Of a stretch of DNA of 64,000 nucleotides, positions 42,988-52,749 are shown piece after piece. The position numbers were made by a program, and so were the translations under genes. The notes under the pieces are model-generated. The model saw only the letters and a program-made list of their open reading frames with translations, ran no database searches and was not told the DNA's origin. Source of the stretch: CAIVAT01 sp964473485 (lineage in GTDB: Bacteria; Bacteroidota; Bacteroidia; Bacteroidales; FEN-979); NCBI GenBank assembly GCA_964473485.1, contig CAYYPH010000006.1:62001-126000 (forward strand), given 5' to 3'. How positions within the stretch are numbered: position 1 is the stretch's first letter; each line of letters opens with the position of its first letter.

Positions 42988-44652
42988 TCATCTTTCTGAG
43001 TGATGCCTAACAACCAAAGTGACGGCCTGTAATACTCCACCGGCCATGTCGCAACGAATTTTATAAATCCCTGCCGGATATCCGGAAACATCCAACTGCA
43101 TTGCTTTCTGACCCTTTACGGCACGGTCGGTAACCATGGCGCCCATCGCATTGAAAATCCTGACTCGTTCGGCATGATCCGGAAACCTCAAGGATACCGC
43201 TGCGCTGGCCGGGTTCGGCCATGCCGTTAAACGGTCCTGCCTGTGTTCCTCCATGCCCACGGCGATTTTCCCGGTGCCGGAGAGAGGAACACTGAGTGAA
43301 CTTCCGATGGCGGAAATATCCAGGGTCGCTGTTTTGGGCCCCGAGGATGCCGGTGCAAATGCAACAGATACGGTAATTGAATCCCCGTATGCCAGTGTAA
43401 CCGGATACTGGTTGTTATCCTGCAGGAGGAATTGAGCGGCATGGGTTCCTCCGAGACTCGTGCCGCTGACCTGCAGGTTGCCACCACCAGCATTGAAAAT
43501 TTTTACTTCCTGGTATGCAGACACATCGCCTGTCTGCACTTCCCCGAAATCAAGGTTATTCGGTACCGATCCGGCTACCGGAACCTCCTCTGCAAACTCC
43601 ATGATGAAGGTGGTATTCTGTCCGGATGGATTCTTCCCCGAACCGACCACGGTGTTGCCATCAGCGGTGGCATCATTGACACTGTAAAAAATCCACTGCT
43701 GGGCATTGGTCAACCCGCGCGCTTCGGCATAATCGTTAAAGGTCATCAGCACACCCGCCGAATCGCGGGCAAAAGCCCTCCGCTCGAGCGGATTGGGAGG
43801 CCAGCTCGTGTCGGTATAACCGAACACCGTTCCGTTGTTGGTGACTGCTACCGGGTTGATCGATCCGGCATTGAGGGTGTTCGCGAAGTAGACGGTCTCC
43901 TGCGGTGACCAGCGAAAGGCCTGGCCGCCCAGGGTCCCGGTCACATAATTACCTGTAGTGCTGGCCCCGAAAGCCTCACCGGGCTGGTTGCTGTTCAGGA
44001 AGATCGCCTGGTTGTTATACCAGATCACCGGTGTGCGCGAAACCGTGGTCTCCCCCCAACCGAAAACCACCAGTCCGTTGGCGCTGATCCCTGAGGCCCT
44101 GGAACCCTGTCCCACGCCATTGCCGATCATCTGGTAACCACCCGACTGAGTCCAACTGAACGCGCTGACATCATACCCCGGAAACCATTGCATTCCGACC
44201 ACCGTAAGCCCGTCGGCGGAAATGTCCCATCCCGTATTATAGTCGGTGGAAAACAGCGTGCTGGCAGGATTCATCCCGAGAAAAGTCCACTGGCCCGTGG
44301 CCGGATCGAAGATACCGGCAGTTTCAACGCTGGAACCGTTGTATAATACATTCGGGTTGGTGAAGGTTCCGGCTGTCAGGCCATTGTCGGATACTCCATA
44401 GGCAGTCTCTGCGATCGATGTGACCGAACCCGATGCTGCCGACCAGAAATAGCTCGCCCCACTGCCAAAATAGGACCCTACCACGAAAGCGCCATCCGTC
44501 GAAATACCCGATGGAAAGGTATAGTTATTCAGGATGGTGGTGACGGTGACGGAGCGGGTATGATCCGACGGCCGGGCGGAAACAGGTCCACCCCAAAAAA
44601 TCATTATTAAGATCAGTGCCTGACCCGATATTACCGTAAAAACGTGATTCAT
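42988..44652 (-). CDS. Exported HAF-repeat-like protein with T9SS type A sorting domain
   Basis: A 554-residue exported protein. From the ATG at 44652 the signal segment is MNHVFTVISGQALILIMIF and so on, ending near PVSA. An upstream in-frame ATG at 44670 lies in the -7 promoter box and is rejected. The body has short repeats of the HAF type, such as YGVSDNGLTAGTFTNP, DISADGLTVVGMQW and GISANGLVVFGWG. A choice-of-anchor D module follows (NLDFGEVQTGDVSAYQEVKIFN), and the last 80 residues (AWPNPASAAVSLRF to VVRHHSER) are a type A sorting domain. Function beyond surface display is unknown. Confidence 0.87.
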   Translation of the reverse strand: MNHVFTVISGQALILIMIFWGGPVSARPSDHTRSVTVTTILNNYTFPSGISTDGAFVVGSYFGSGASYFWSAASGSVTSIAETAYGVSDNGLTAGTFTNPNVLYNGSSVETAGIFDPATGQWTFLGMNPASTLFSTDYNTGWDISADGLTVVGMQWFPGYDVSAFSWTQSGGYQMIGNGVGQGSRASGISANGLVVFGWGETTVSRTPVIWYNNQAIFLNSNQPGEAFGASTTGNYVTGTLGGQAFRWSPQETVYFANTLNAGSINPVAVTNNGTVFGYTDTSWPPNPLERRAFARDSAGVLMTFNDYAEARGLTNAQQWIFYSVNDATADGNTVVGSGKNPSGQNTTFIMEFAEEVPVAGSVPNNLDFGEVQTGDVSAYQEVKIFNAGGGNLQVSGTSLGGTHAAQFLLQDNNQYPVTLAYGDSITVSVAFAPASSGPKTATLDISAIGSSLSVPLSGTGKIAVGMEEHRQDRLTAWPNPASAAVSLRFPDHAERVRIFNAMGAMVTDRAVKGQKAMQLDVSGYPAGIYKIRCDMAGGVLQAVTLVVRHHSER

Positions 44653-44667
44653 AAAGTTCTTTTCCGG

Positions 44668-44698
44668 CAAAGATAATCCACTTTTCTACATAAGCAAA
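44668..44698 (-). promoter_or_regulatory. Promoter TTTG-N19-TATCTTTG (minus strand)
   Basis: The plus strand reads CAAAGATA at 44668-44675 and CAAA at 44695-44698, giving a full Bacteroidota promoter with a 19-base spacer on the minus strand. It fixes the start of the downstream protein at the ATG at 44652. The GAWTAGS repeat array begins about 15 bases upstream of it. Confidence 0.8.
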
Positions 44699-44713
44699 TT
44701 TCTGCATGTCAGG

Positions 44714-44966
44714 AATTAGCGAATAGGGATTAGCGAATAGCGATTAGGGATTAGCGAATAGCGAATAGGGATTAGCGATTAGCGAATAGGGATTAGCGAT
44801 TAGCGAATAGCGATTAGGGATTAGCGAATAGCGATTAGGGATTAGCGAATAGCGAATAGGGATTAGCGAATAGCGATTAGGGTTTAGGGATTTTTGCATT
44901 TTGAATTTTGACTTTGCATTTTGAATTTTGAATTTTGAATTTTGAATTTTGAATTTTGAATTTCCC
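44714..44966. repeat. Long GAWTAGS array joined to a TTTGAAT array
   Basis: About 24 units of the 7-base form GAATAGC, GATTAGC, GAATAGG or GATTAGG run from 44714 to about 44889. They are followed by TTTGCAT and about eight TTTGAAT units up to the end of the leftward barrel gene. The two modules are joined in inverted relative orientation compared with the copies at 42.8 and 55.6 kb. The 44671-44981 gap is otherwise only promoter. Confidence 0.95.
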
Positions 44967-44981
44967 CTCTCCAAACTTCCA

Positions 44982-46226
44982 TCACCGGTTCCAATAGTGT
45001 CCCAGCACGATATAATAGGCAAACTGGTCGGGGCCCGCCGCGATATCGACCCCCATGCGCATCCTGAAGAGCCTGGCCAGCAGGTACCGGAATCCGGCAC
45101 CCCCGGCCCAATGCCAGTTCTTGTCCTCCATGAACCGTTGGTTGCTGAAGGTCTTGCCGGTGCCAACAAAGCCAAGAACGCTCCATCGGCGGGTTATGTC
45201 GAAGCGTTGTTCCGTTTCAATGACGAGAACCTGCTGCCCCTGGTATCGCATCATGGCAATGCCCCGCATGTCGATGTAAGGATAGTAATAGAACGGTATG
45301 GTCCCTCCCACCGCCTGGAAATCGACCCGGAGTCCGCACACCCAGGGTTTGACCGGCCTGACGAAGATATTCGTGAATGCTTCGTAGCGTTCAAAATCAA
45401 AACTGCTGCCCGTCCACGACCGGCCAAGACCTGCCGAAGCCTTGAGCCGCACCCCTTTGTCGGGGGTGAAAAGGGTGTTGCGGGAATCCCATTCAGCGTA
45501 AATGCCCAGGTTGCCGATGTTTTTGTCGAAGGTATTTTTATCGTAGATGGAATCGGGAATATTCGGCGTGTCGTAGGCGATCCGCATCCTTGCAAACTCG
45601 TACCTGATCCCCGCGAAAAGCTTGTTCTTCCATAGGTTCTCGCTGAGGTCGACCGCCAGCACGATGGGTTTCAGGTTGAATTTATACTTGATTTCGCCAA
45701 AATACTTCGATTCGCGGTAAAAATCCATTTTGGCATCCACATAGCCGAATCCGACGGTATACCGCAAACCTATTTTGGGAACCGACCCCTGCCGCATCGC
45801 CCCTCCTCCCCAGGTGTTGTTGACGGTATACATTCCTGCCACACCGGTAATGTCAGGAAACCTGAACTGGTCGGCGCCCTTGGCCGATTTCTTGGGGCTG
45901 ACAAAGACCAGCGCCATGGCAATGCCGAAACTTCCAAGTGCAGGTTCGGAGATGATGACCGGCCATGGCACGAACCCGTGCATGTTGATCAGGTAATCGC
46001 TAAAGTCGAGGTTGTGGTCGAGTGTGTCTTTGAAGGTTACTTTCTTCTTCACCTGCAGAACGGTATCACCCGGTTTGCCGGAATGATCATGCCGTGAGAG
46101 TGAATCGGGCGGATGAGCGCACACATTGGCTCCGGAAACCGGATTGATAGCCCCGGCGGAGACCGATAAAAACAGGATGACCGCGCAAACTACGGAGAAC
46201 AGGCACCTGGGATGAATGGTTGTCAT
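44982..46226 (-). CDS. Omp85/BamA-like outer membrane barrel protein without POTRA domains
   Basis: A 414-residue outer membrane protein. From the ATG at 46226 the signal segment MTTIHPRCLFSVVCAVILF is clear, ending near SAGA. About 280 residues of amphipathic strands follow, with GLRYTVGFGYVDAKMDFY, AEWDSRNTLFTPDKGVRLKAS, a bacterial surface antigen-like region, and a C-terminal strand ending LGHYWNR. The pattern D.R.....P..G matches the barrel of the BamA/TamA superfamily. There is no room for POTRA repeats, so this is the small patatin- or TamL-like type of barrel and not BamA itself. Substrate unknown. Confidence 0.85.
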   Translation of the reverse strand: MTTIHPRCLFSVVCAVILFLSVSAGAINPVSGANVCAHPPDSLSRHDHSGKPGDTVLQVKKKVTFKDTLDHNLDFSDYLINMHGFVPWPVIISEPALGSFGIAMALVFVSPKKSAKGADQFRFPDITGVAGMYTVNNTWGGGAMRQGSVPKIGLRYTVGFGYVDAKMDFYRESKYFGEIKYKFNLKPIVLAVDLSENLWKNKLFAGIRYEFARMRIAYDTPNIPDSIYDKNTFDKNIGNLGIYAEWDSRNTLFTPDKGVRLKASAGLGRSWTGSSFDFERYEAFTNIFVRPVKPWVCGLRVDFQAVGGTIPFYYYPYIDMRGIAMMRYQGQQVLVIETEQRFDITRRWSVLGFVGTGKTFSNQRFMEDKNWHWAGGAGFRYLLARLFRMRMGVDIAAGPDQFAYYIVLGHYWNR

Positions 46227-46336
46227 GGATTTGTTTTTTCTGTTGAATAAAAGGAGCGGCAGCATTAATACCCCGGCAATTTAGAAAAATCCCGGAAAAG
46301 AGGGCCCGGTATAAATAAAAAAAAACATGCAACATC

Positions 46337-46367
46337 TTTGCAAATACATCTAAACACACTATATTTG
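46337..46367 (+). promoter_or_regulatory. Promoter TTTG-N19-TATATTTG
   Basis: TTTG at 46337-46340 and TATATTTG at 46360-46367 with a 19-base spacer form the best match to the Bacteroidota vegetative promoter in the window. The transcript would start near 46374, about 43 bases before the ATG at 46417. Confidence 0.85.
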
Positions 46368-46416
46368 TACATAACAAACCGACCGTCACAATCACCTTTT
46401 CCAAACAAACTCCGGA

Positions 46417-48513
46417 ATGAAATCAATGATCACGGCCTGCCTGCTGGCACTCCTCGTCCCGCTTCAGGCCCTTTCGCAGTGGTTCTGGCAGAATCCGCAG
46501 CCGCAAGGCAATTCCCTCACCGATGTTCACTTTATCAATGCCGCAGAAGGCTGGGCGACCACCTCGCTGGGTACGGTGATCCATACGACCGACGGAGGAG
46601 AGCATTGGGCGATTCAGCAAACAGGCACGACGGCCACCTATAGTTCGGTCTTTTTCTTCGACTCCATGCACGGTTGGATCTGCGGCACGACCAACGCCTC
46701 CTGGGAGCTGATTGAGAAAACGACCGATGGAGGGCAGACCTGGGAAAAGGTATACGAAGTTTTAGGGAACTTTCCCTTAAAGGATATCTTCTTTGCAGAT
46801 CTCTACCACGGCTGGGCAGTGGGACAGCAGGGAAGGTTCCTTATGACCGTTGACGGCGGCAGTACCTGGATGGCCAGGTACATCCAGGGAACTGCGACTG
46901 TCTGCCTTAAATCGGTCTGGTTCAGGAATACCTCCGAAGGCTGGATTGCCGGGACTGCCGGAACAATCCTGAAAAGCACCGACGGCGGCATGAACTGGCA
47001 GGCGGTGGCGGCCCCTTATTCTCAAAATCTTAACTGTATCTCCTTTGCGGATGATATCAATGGAACCATCGTCGGGGACGATGGAACCATCTTCAACACC
47101 CATGATGGCGGAATTACCTGGATTAGTTATTCTACCGTGGTCACACAGGACCTGTTCAATGTCTCCTTTTCCGGCTCAGGCAACGGACTTATCTTCGGCA
47201 GGGGAATACTGAAATCGGACGATGGCGGAATTTCATGGACCGTGACAAAACTCTACGAATCCCTGTCTTCGGGCAGTTACCCGACCATCACAACCGCATT
47301 CGGGGTTGGCGGTAATGGAAGGATCATCAAAAGCGTCGATGGCGGAGTAACCTGGTCGGATCTGAGCTCCGGCACCAGTACGGACCTCATCAGAGATGCG
47401 TACTTTCTGGACGAAAACCGCGGTTGGCTCCTCGAGAACGGGCACATTATCCTGCACACCGAAAATGGCGGCAATGACTGGACCCGCATCGACACCCTGC
47501 CCGATTACGCCGAAGCGTTCTGTTTTACCGGTGAGATAAACGGGTGGGCTGCGTCCAATGCTGCGATCATGCGAACCTCCGATGGCGGTTTTTCATGGAA
47601 CATCCAGTTACTGAATACCGGGCATACCCTCCGGATGTGTGATATCACCTTCATCGACGATCAGCATGGCTGGGCCCTGGGTGAAGATACCGTGCTGAGG
47701 ACGGTGAACGGCGGTGAGACCTGGATCAAGCACCAGGTGGGATGTACCGGATTACGGTCGATCTTCTTTACGGATGCACTGACCGGCTTTGCCGCGGGCC
47801 ACGCCGGGGGGATCATGAAGACCACTGACGGCGGGATTACCTGGTCACACCGTACAACCGCAACACTGACCGATTTTGAAGACATCTTTTTCTGTGATCC
47901 CATGCATGGATGGGCGGCAGGTATGGCGCCCGGCCCCTCATTCCAGAGTGTCGTTGCCAGGACAACCGACAGCGGCGAAACCTGGCAGGTCATTTATCCT
48001 CCCTTTACCCAGTACCTTTACGAGATCGCCTTTGCCGATACCGTCAACGGGTGGATCAGCTGTTCAAACGGGGGTATCCTGCACACCACCGATGGCGGAC
48101 TGACGTGGGAGAGGCAGAATCTGCTGACCGACAATTTCCTCTACAACATTGATTTTGTCGACAAGTTCACAGGATGGGCCACCGGCGGATACGGAACCAT
48201 CCTGAAAACCGTGCACGGGGGGATGGTGGGAGAAAAACCAATCGACCTTCCTGCTTCATCCGGCCTCCGCACCTTTCCGAATCCTGCCCCTGACCAGGTT
48301 ACCATCGCCTTCGAACCGGAACCCGGCATCTCGTCGGAGTTGATCCTTTACAACCTGTCGGGCGCCATGATCCGCAGGATCACCACAGGACACGCGGGGA
48401 AAGGGACCCGTGAGATCATCGTGGATGTCTCCTCTTTGCCCGAGGGATTTTATTGGTGCAGGGTGAATTCAGGCAACAGAACGCTGACAGCGAAGATCGT
48501 GGTGAGCCGGTAA
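46417..48513 (+). CDS. Exported YCF48/BNR-repeat protein with T9SS type A sorting domain
   Basis: A 698-residue exported protein with a signal peptide ending near ALSQ (residue 22). The body is a long series of about 14 repeats of the pattern DGG..W, for example TTDGGEHWAIQQTGT, STDGGMNWQAVAAP and TTDGGITWSHRTTA, as in YCF48-like and sialidase BNR propellers. Two propellers in tandem are likely. The end (TFPNPAPDQVTIAF to AKIVVSR) is a type A sorting domain, so the product should pass the outer membrane by type IX secretion. The stop codon directly abuts the stop of the convergent kinase gene with no spacer. Confidence 0.9.
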   Translation: MKSMITACLLALLVPLQALSQWFWQNPQPQGNSLTDVHFINAAEGWATTSLGTVIHTTDGGEHWAIQQTGTTATYSSVFFFDSMHGWICGTTNASWELIEKTTDGGQTWEKVYEVLGNFPLKDIFFADLYHGWAVGQQGRFLMTVDGGSTWMARYIQGTATVCLKSVWFRNTSEGWIAGTAGTILKSTDGGMNWQAVAAPYSQNLNCISFADDINGTIVGDDGTIFNTHDGGITWISYSTVVTQDLFNVSFSGSGNGLIFGRGILKSDDGGISWTVTKLYESLSSGSYPTITTAFGVGGNGRIIKSVDGGVTWSDLSSGTSTDLIRDAYFLDENRGWLLENGHIILHTENGGNDWTRIDTLPDYAEAFCFTGEINGWAASNAAIMRTSDGGFSWNIQLLNTGHTLRMCDITFIDDQHGWALGEDTVLRTVNGGETWIKHQVGCTGLRSIFFTDALTGFAAGHAGGIMKTTDGGITWSHRTTATLTDFEDIFFCDPMHGWAAGMAPGPSFQSVVARTTDSGETWQVIYPPFTQYLYEIAFADTVNGWISCSNGGILHTTDGGLTWERQNLLTDNFLYNIDFVDKFTGWATGGYGTILKTVHGGMVGEKPIDLPASSGLRTFPNPAPDQVTIAFEPEPGISSELILYNLSGAMIRRITTGHAGKGTREIIVDVSSLPEGFYWCRVNSGNRTLTAKIVVSR

Positions 48514-49698
48514 CTATTTCATAACGGGCTTATAAGGGACCGAAAAATAAAAGGTAGAGCCCTTTCCCACTTCCGACTGAAGCCAGACCTTACCGCCCAG
48601 CGCCTCTACGTAAGCCTTTACAATGGACAATCCGATGCCGGAACCTTCATAATTCCGGTTAAGGCTCATATCGGCCTGCACGAATCGTTCAAATACAGCT
48701 CCGAATTGATCTGCCGGGATCCCGATCCCTGTGTCTTTGACAATGAATACCAGTTCGTTGCCTGCCAGGAAATTCCCGATCTCAACACTTCCCCGCACCG
48801 TAAACTTAATGGCATTCAGAATAAGGTTCGAGAGTATTTTTTCAAGCTTAGAACGGTCGCTGAGTATCCTGGCATCATCCCCCCGGACATGATCGAAAAC
48901 AGATAAAACAAGCGCCTTTTCCCTTGCTAGGGAGGTGTGCGATGCCAGCTGGGCCTGCATGAGTTCTTCGGTATTTACCTCCGAAATCACGATGGCTGCA
49001 TCGCCAATCTCTATCTTTGAGATTTCGATGATGTCGTTGATGGTTCCGACAAGACGCTGTCCGCTGATGTTTGCCATCGAAAGGAACTCTTTGCGCCGGC
49101 TGTCGTCAAGGTCGGGTTTCTCAAGCAACCTCAGAAAACCCAGGATCCCGTTCATCGGTGTGCGGATCTCATGCGAGATGTTCATCAGGAATGCCGTCTT
49201 CAGGCGGTCGCTCTCCTCCGCTTTTTCTTTTGCGATGGTAAGTTCGCGGGTTCTTTCCTGTACCTTGAGTTCCAGGTTCTGGTTCAGGTCTTCAAGTTGC
49301 TCGATGTGTCGTTTCAGCAGGACCTGTGTTTTTACCCGCATGGTCAGCTCGCGGCTGTCGAACGGCTTGGTGATATAATCCTGTCCGCCCAGTTCAAATC
49401 CCTTGAGTACGCTTTCGCGAAGGGTTTCTGCGGTAAGGAAGATCACCGGCAGCCTGTCGTGTTTCCTGTTGGCCCTGATCCTCCTGCACACCTCAAAACC
49501 GTCAAGCCCGGGCATGTTGACATCGAGCAAGATAAGATCAAACGGCTTGATTTCCAGCCATTCAAGCGCAGCGATCCCGTCGATCGCGAACTCTACTTCA
49601 TACTGTTCTCCCTGGAGTATCTTACCGAGTACCTGGAGGTTTTTGGGATTGTCATCGACAATCAGTACGCGGGGGGGTATGGTGAACGGTTCATTCAT
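48514..49698 (-). CDS. Receiver-histidine kinase hybrid (REC-HisKA-HATPase)
   Basis: A 394-residue soluble signalling protein. The receiver is at about 10-125 with phosphoacceptor Asp59 in LILLDVNMPGLDG and Lys111 in YITKPFD. A coiled coil leads to the kinase with His176 in LMNISHEIRTPMNG, then the ATPase domain with N-box NLILNAIKFT, VKDTGIGIP and GSGIGLSIVKAYVEALGG. No membrane segment or DNA-binding output is present. It is third in a leftward operon FIST protein, hybrid kinase, this gene, with 8- and 10-base gaps, so it may take phosphate from the hybrid kinase or sense its state. Confidence 0.94.
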   Translation of the reverse strand: MNEPFTIPPRVLIVDDNPKNLQVLGKILQGEQYEVEFAIDGIAALEWLEIKPFDLILLDVNMPGLDGFEVCRRIRANRKHDRLPVIFLTAETLRESVLKGFELGGQDYITKPFDSRELTMRVKTQVLLKRHIEQLEDLNQNLELKVQERTRELTIAKEKAEESDRLKTAFLMNISHEIRTPMNGILGFLRLLEKPDLDDSRRKEFLSMANISGQRLVGTINDIIEISKIEIGDAAIVISEVNTEELMQAQLASHTSLAREKALVLSVFDHVRGDDARILSDRSKLEKILSNLILNAIKFTVRGSVEIGNFLAGNELVFIVKDTGIGIPADQFGAVFERFVQADMSLNRNYEGSGIGLSIVKAYVEALGGKVWLQSEVGKGSTFYFSVPYKPVMK

Positions 49699-49708
49699 GA
49701 TTGCAGAT

Positions 49709-52700
49709 TTATTGCGTTTTCATGCCTTTCAGTTGCCTGATCAGTTCGGGAAACCTGTCGACCAGCACCAGGATCCTTTCGATATTGAAATGGTCGGCGG
49801 CATTTTGCATCTCTTCCCCGTACCTTGCAAGCACCAGCGCGTTGTGCCGGTTGCCGAGGGCAGTAAGATCCACCCCGAAGTCGCGGATCGCGGCGATCGG
49901 CTGGCGTTTGGTGAAGATCTCGTAACGTGCCAGGCAATCTGTTTCGAGAACACTGATCAGTTCGTCAAGGTGCGTGATGGTTCCTTGCTCGTCCGCCCAT
50001 TCCACAGCAACATCACTCACGGATGGTTCCCTGAGCCGGTAAGGAAGGTGCCGGCACAATTCGCGATAAAGATCGCTGACCAGCACCGGTTTGATAAGCA
50101 GTCCGGCAAAATCGCTTTCCAGTATCTCCATACGGTTCGTTTTCATGGCAGCGGCTGTATAGGCAATGACCGGTGTTGCCTTCAGGAATTTTTCCTTTTT
50201 GATCCGCTGCAGCAACCTGAATCCGTCCATCCGGGGCAGGCGCGTGTCGGTGATTATCAGGGCCGGCTTCTCTTTCCGTGCCATCTGCAGGGCCTGCATT
50301 CCGCCTGAAGCCATGATCACGCGGAGGTTCGAATTTTTCAACGCATCCCTGAGAAAGTTCCGGTTCACCTCAATGTCGTCGACCACGAGTACGGTGGCTG
50401 GTTCAAACAGAATATTTTCCGGGCCCAGGCTTTCCAGCGCCGGTTTATGTTCAACGTCATCATAACATGGCACCGACGGTATTCTCACGGTGAAAACCGA
50501 ACCCTTGTTCAGTTCGGAAGCAAACCCGATGGTACCGCCCATGAGGTTGACCAGTCGCCGGGTTATGGCCAGCCCGAGGCCGGTTCCCTGGGTTTTACGG
50601 TCTTCGGCCTGGGTGAATTCATCGAATACGGTCTCCCGGAGGTGTTCTGGTATCCCGATCCCGGTATCGGCCACCTCGATCACCAGGTCGGCGGCGCAGG
50701 TGGGTTTATCTCCGGCATTATTTATCACCCGGCGGTCCTCCATCCGCACCCGTAGCCGGATATAACCATGGTTGGTAAATTTGACTGAATTGCCCAGGAG
50801 GTTGGAGACAACCTGGAGCAACCTTACTTCATCGACCATGATCCCCGGCGACACAGAAGGTTCGAGGTCAAGGAGGTACGAAAGATGCTTTTCCGAAAGC
50901 CGGGGACCAAAGATCCGCTGAAATTGCGAAAAGAACGAAACCGTGCTTACCACGTCGTACTGCAGCTCTATTTTTCCGGCTTCGATCTTCGACAGGTCAA
51001 GAATGTCGTTGACAATGGTCAGCAGGCTTTTACTGCTGGTTTTGATGGAGGTGATATAATCCTTTTGTTCCCGGTCGGTAAGCGCCGCCTCCAATATGTC
51101 GGCATATCCCAGTATGGCGTTCAGCGGGGTTCGGATTTCATGACTCATATTGGCCACGAACATGCTCTTGGCCCGGTTCGAATTCTCGGCAACCACCCTC
51201 GCGATGCGTTCCTTCTCGGCATGCTTGCTCTCGGTGATGTCACGGCCGATTGATTGGAATTCGATGATCCGGTTCTGCTTGTCGTAAATGGCCGTTTCGG
51301 TCCACTCCTGCCATATCTCTTCACCCCCGGCGCGGGTCGTATGATGGATGTATGAACGGGTCGGATGTTCGGGACTCACCTGGCTGAGGGTTCCGGTAAG
51401 GTCAGACCGGTAAGCCCCCGGAATCAGGTCGAGGACCTTTTTCCCCAGCAGTTGCGATTCGGCCTGGTTAAATGCGATGCAAAACGGTTTGTTGACGAAG
51501 GTCAGGGTGGTATCGGGCAGGAAACGGCAGATCATCTCCTGCTGCGTCTGCACAACCGAAGCCAGCAACTGCTCATGTTTCAGGAGTTTGTCGACCGAAA
51601 TGCTGCGTAATTCCTCGACCGCGATGCCGGCCGAAATAATCTTCATGACCTGGCGATCGTTTTCATCCGGGAAATACTCCCTCGCGCTGATCATGGCCAG
51701 CCAGCCGACCGGTGAACTTTCGAGGAGCACGGCGCAACCGAACAAGGATTGCATCTCACCGAATTCACAGGAATGAGCTGTCTTATGCACTTCCAACTCC
51801 TTACCGTTATGAAGAATAAAGGAGTCGTCGCTGATGTCGCGGAGAAGGTGAAAACAGAGGTCGCACGACTTTCCCGAAGCTTTCTCCGGGAGGCTTTCGC
51901 AACCGGCTACGCAAGGGGCGTGTGGCTGGCCCTTCCTGAAATAGACCGCAAAATCGGCTTTCAGTATCTCCCCGCAAAGCCTGGTAAGGAGGTCAATATT
52001 CTCCTTCGGGCTGGTACCGAACGAAAGGAATCCCTGGGTGATCATGGCCATCCGCTGCTGCGACCGTTCGATCTTCTCCACCTGCCCAACGATGGTTTTG
52101 TTCTTTTTCCGGTTCACCACCTGTGCCAGGACCTGCTGGGCAAAGACACTGAAGATAATGTCACGTTCCTTATCGAGCGGTTCATAGATCTGCACGCCGG
52201 TGTCGAGTATGCCGCCGGCAATGACCAGCGAAATGTGGTTCCGCTGATCGTTCATCGCGATGCCGTAAGCCTGGTGCAGCGGAATGATCTTCCGGAGGGG
52301 GACGGCCTGCGGCGATTCCATTTGCAGGATGCTTCTCCCGGTGTGCACCTCGCAAAGATCGACCAGTGCATTCCTGAGAACCATCGGATCGGTTTCGCCG
52401 ATAATGGTTCCTTCGATGCCGGCGTGCGTGAAGCCGGCCTCGTCCGTATAGCTGATGATGGCCAGGCCTGTTTCCACTTCGAAAATGTCGACGACCGATT
52501 CGGCAATGAATCTGGCAAATACATCATCGGGCATCTCCAGCAGGGCTTTTTTGCTGGAGTCATGCATCCGTTTGTGCATGGCGATCTCATGGTCGAGCCT
52601 GTTCCTGATGTTGATCATCTGTTGCTCGACAGCCGAAAAACGGGTAACCCTCAGCTGAAGGTCCTGATACCTCCTGAGCAGTTCATCGTATGACCCTGAA

Positions 52701-52741
52701 AAATCCGGCGAAGATACCTGGCGATCGTCCGTGCCTGACAT
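49709..52741 (-). CDS. Large soluble hybrid histidine kinase (GAF-like, PAS, HisKA, HATPase, REC)
   Basis: A 1010-residue hybrid kinase with no evident membrane helix. An N-terminal coiled coil of about 70 residues is followed by a region that may be FIST-partner or GAF-like, then a second GAF-like part with several cysteines (VAGCESLPEKASGKSCDLC) that could bind metal. A PAS domain (ATVV.TQQEMICRFLPDTTLTFVN region, about 400-520) precedes His534 in NMSHEIRTPLNAI. The ATPase domain and a receiver with Asp832 in ITDTRLPRMDG follow. The C-terminal 100 residues may be an Hpt-like helical domain but lack a clear His motif. It sits eight bases after the FIST gene. Confidence 0.92.
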   Translation of the reverse strand: MSGTDDRQVSSPDFSGSYDELLRRYQDLQLRVTRFSAVEQQMINIRNRLDHEIAMHKRMHDSSKKALLEMPDDVFARFIAESVVDIFEVETGLAIISYTDEAGFTHAGIEGTIIGETDPMVLRNALVDLCEVHTGRSILQMESPQAVPLRKIIPLHQAYGIAMNDQRNHISLVIAGGILDTGVQIYEPLDKERDIIFSVFAQQVLAQVVNRKKNKTIVGQVEKIERSQQRMAMITQGFLSFGTSPKENIDLLTRLCGEILKADFAVYFRKGQPHAPCVAGCESLPEKASGKSCDLCFHLLRDISDDSFILHNGKELEVHKTAHSCEFGEMQSLFGCAVLLESSPVGWLAMISAREYFPDENDRQVMKIISAGIAVEELRSISVDKLLKHEQLLASVVQTQQEMICRFLPDTTLTFVNKPFCIAFNQAESQLLGKKVLDLIPGAYRSDLTGTLSQVSPEHPTRSYIHHTTRAGGEEIWQEWTETAIYDKQNRIIEFQSIGRDITESKHAEKERIARVVAENSNRAKSMFVANMSHEIRTPLNAILGYADILEAALTDREQKDYITSIKTSSKSLLTIVNDILDLSKIEAGKIELQYDVVSTVSFFSQFQRIFGPRLSEKHLSYLLDLEPSVSPGIMVDEVRLLQVVSNLLGNSVKFTNHGYIRLRVRMEDRRVINNAGDKPTCAADLVIEVADTGIGIPEHLRETVFDEFTQAEDRKTQGTGLGLAITRRLVNLMGGTIGFASELNKGSVFTVRIPSVPCYDDVEHKPALESLGPENILFEPATVLVVDDIEVNRNFLRDALKNSNLRVIMASGGMQALQMARKEKPALIITDTRLPRMDGFRLLQRIKKEKFLKATPVIAYTAAAMKTNRMEILESDFAGLLIKPVLVSDLYRELCRHLPYRLREPSVSDVAVEWADEQGTITHLDELISVLETDCLARYEIFTKRQPIAAIRDFGVDLTALGNRHNALVLARYGEEMQNAADHFNIERILVLVDRFPELIRQLKGMKTQ

Positions 52742-52749
52742 CCTTGTGT

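Noticed and set aside
44744..45186. Open frames reaching from the barrel gene into the GAWTAGS repeat
   Set aside because: They are antisense-frame or repeat-derived extensions overlapping the clearly coding Omp85-like gene.
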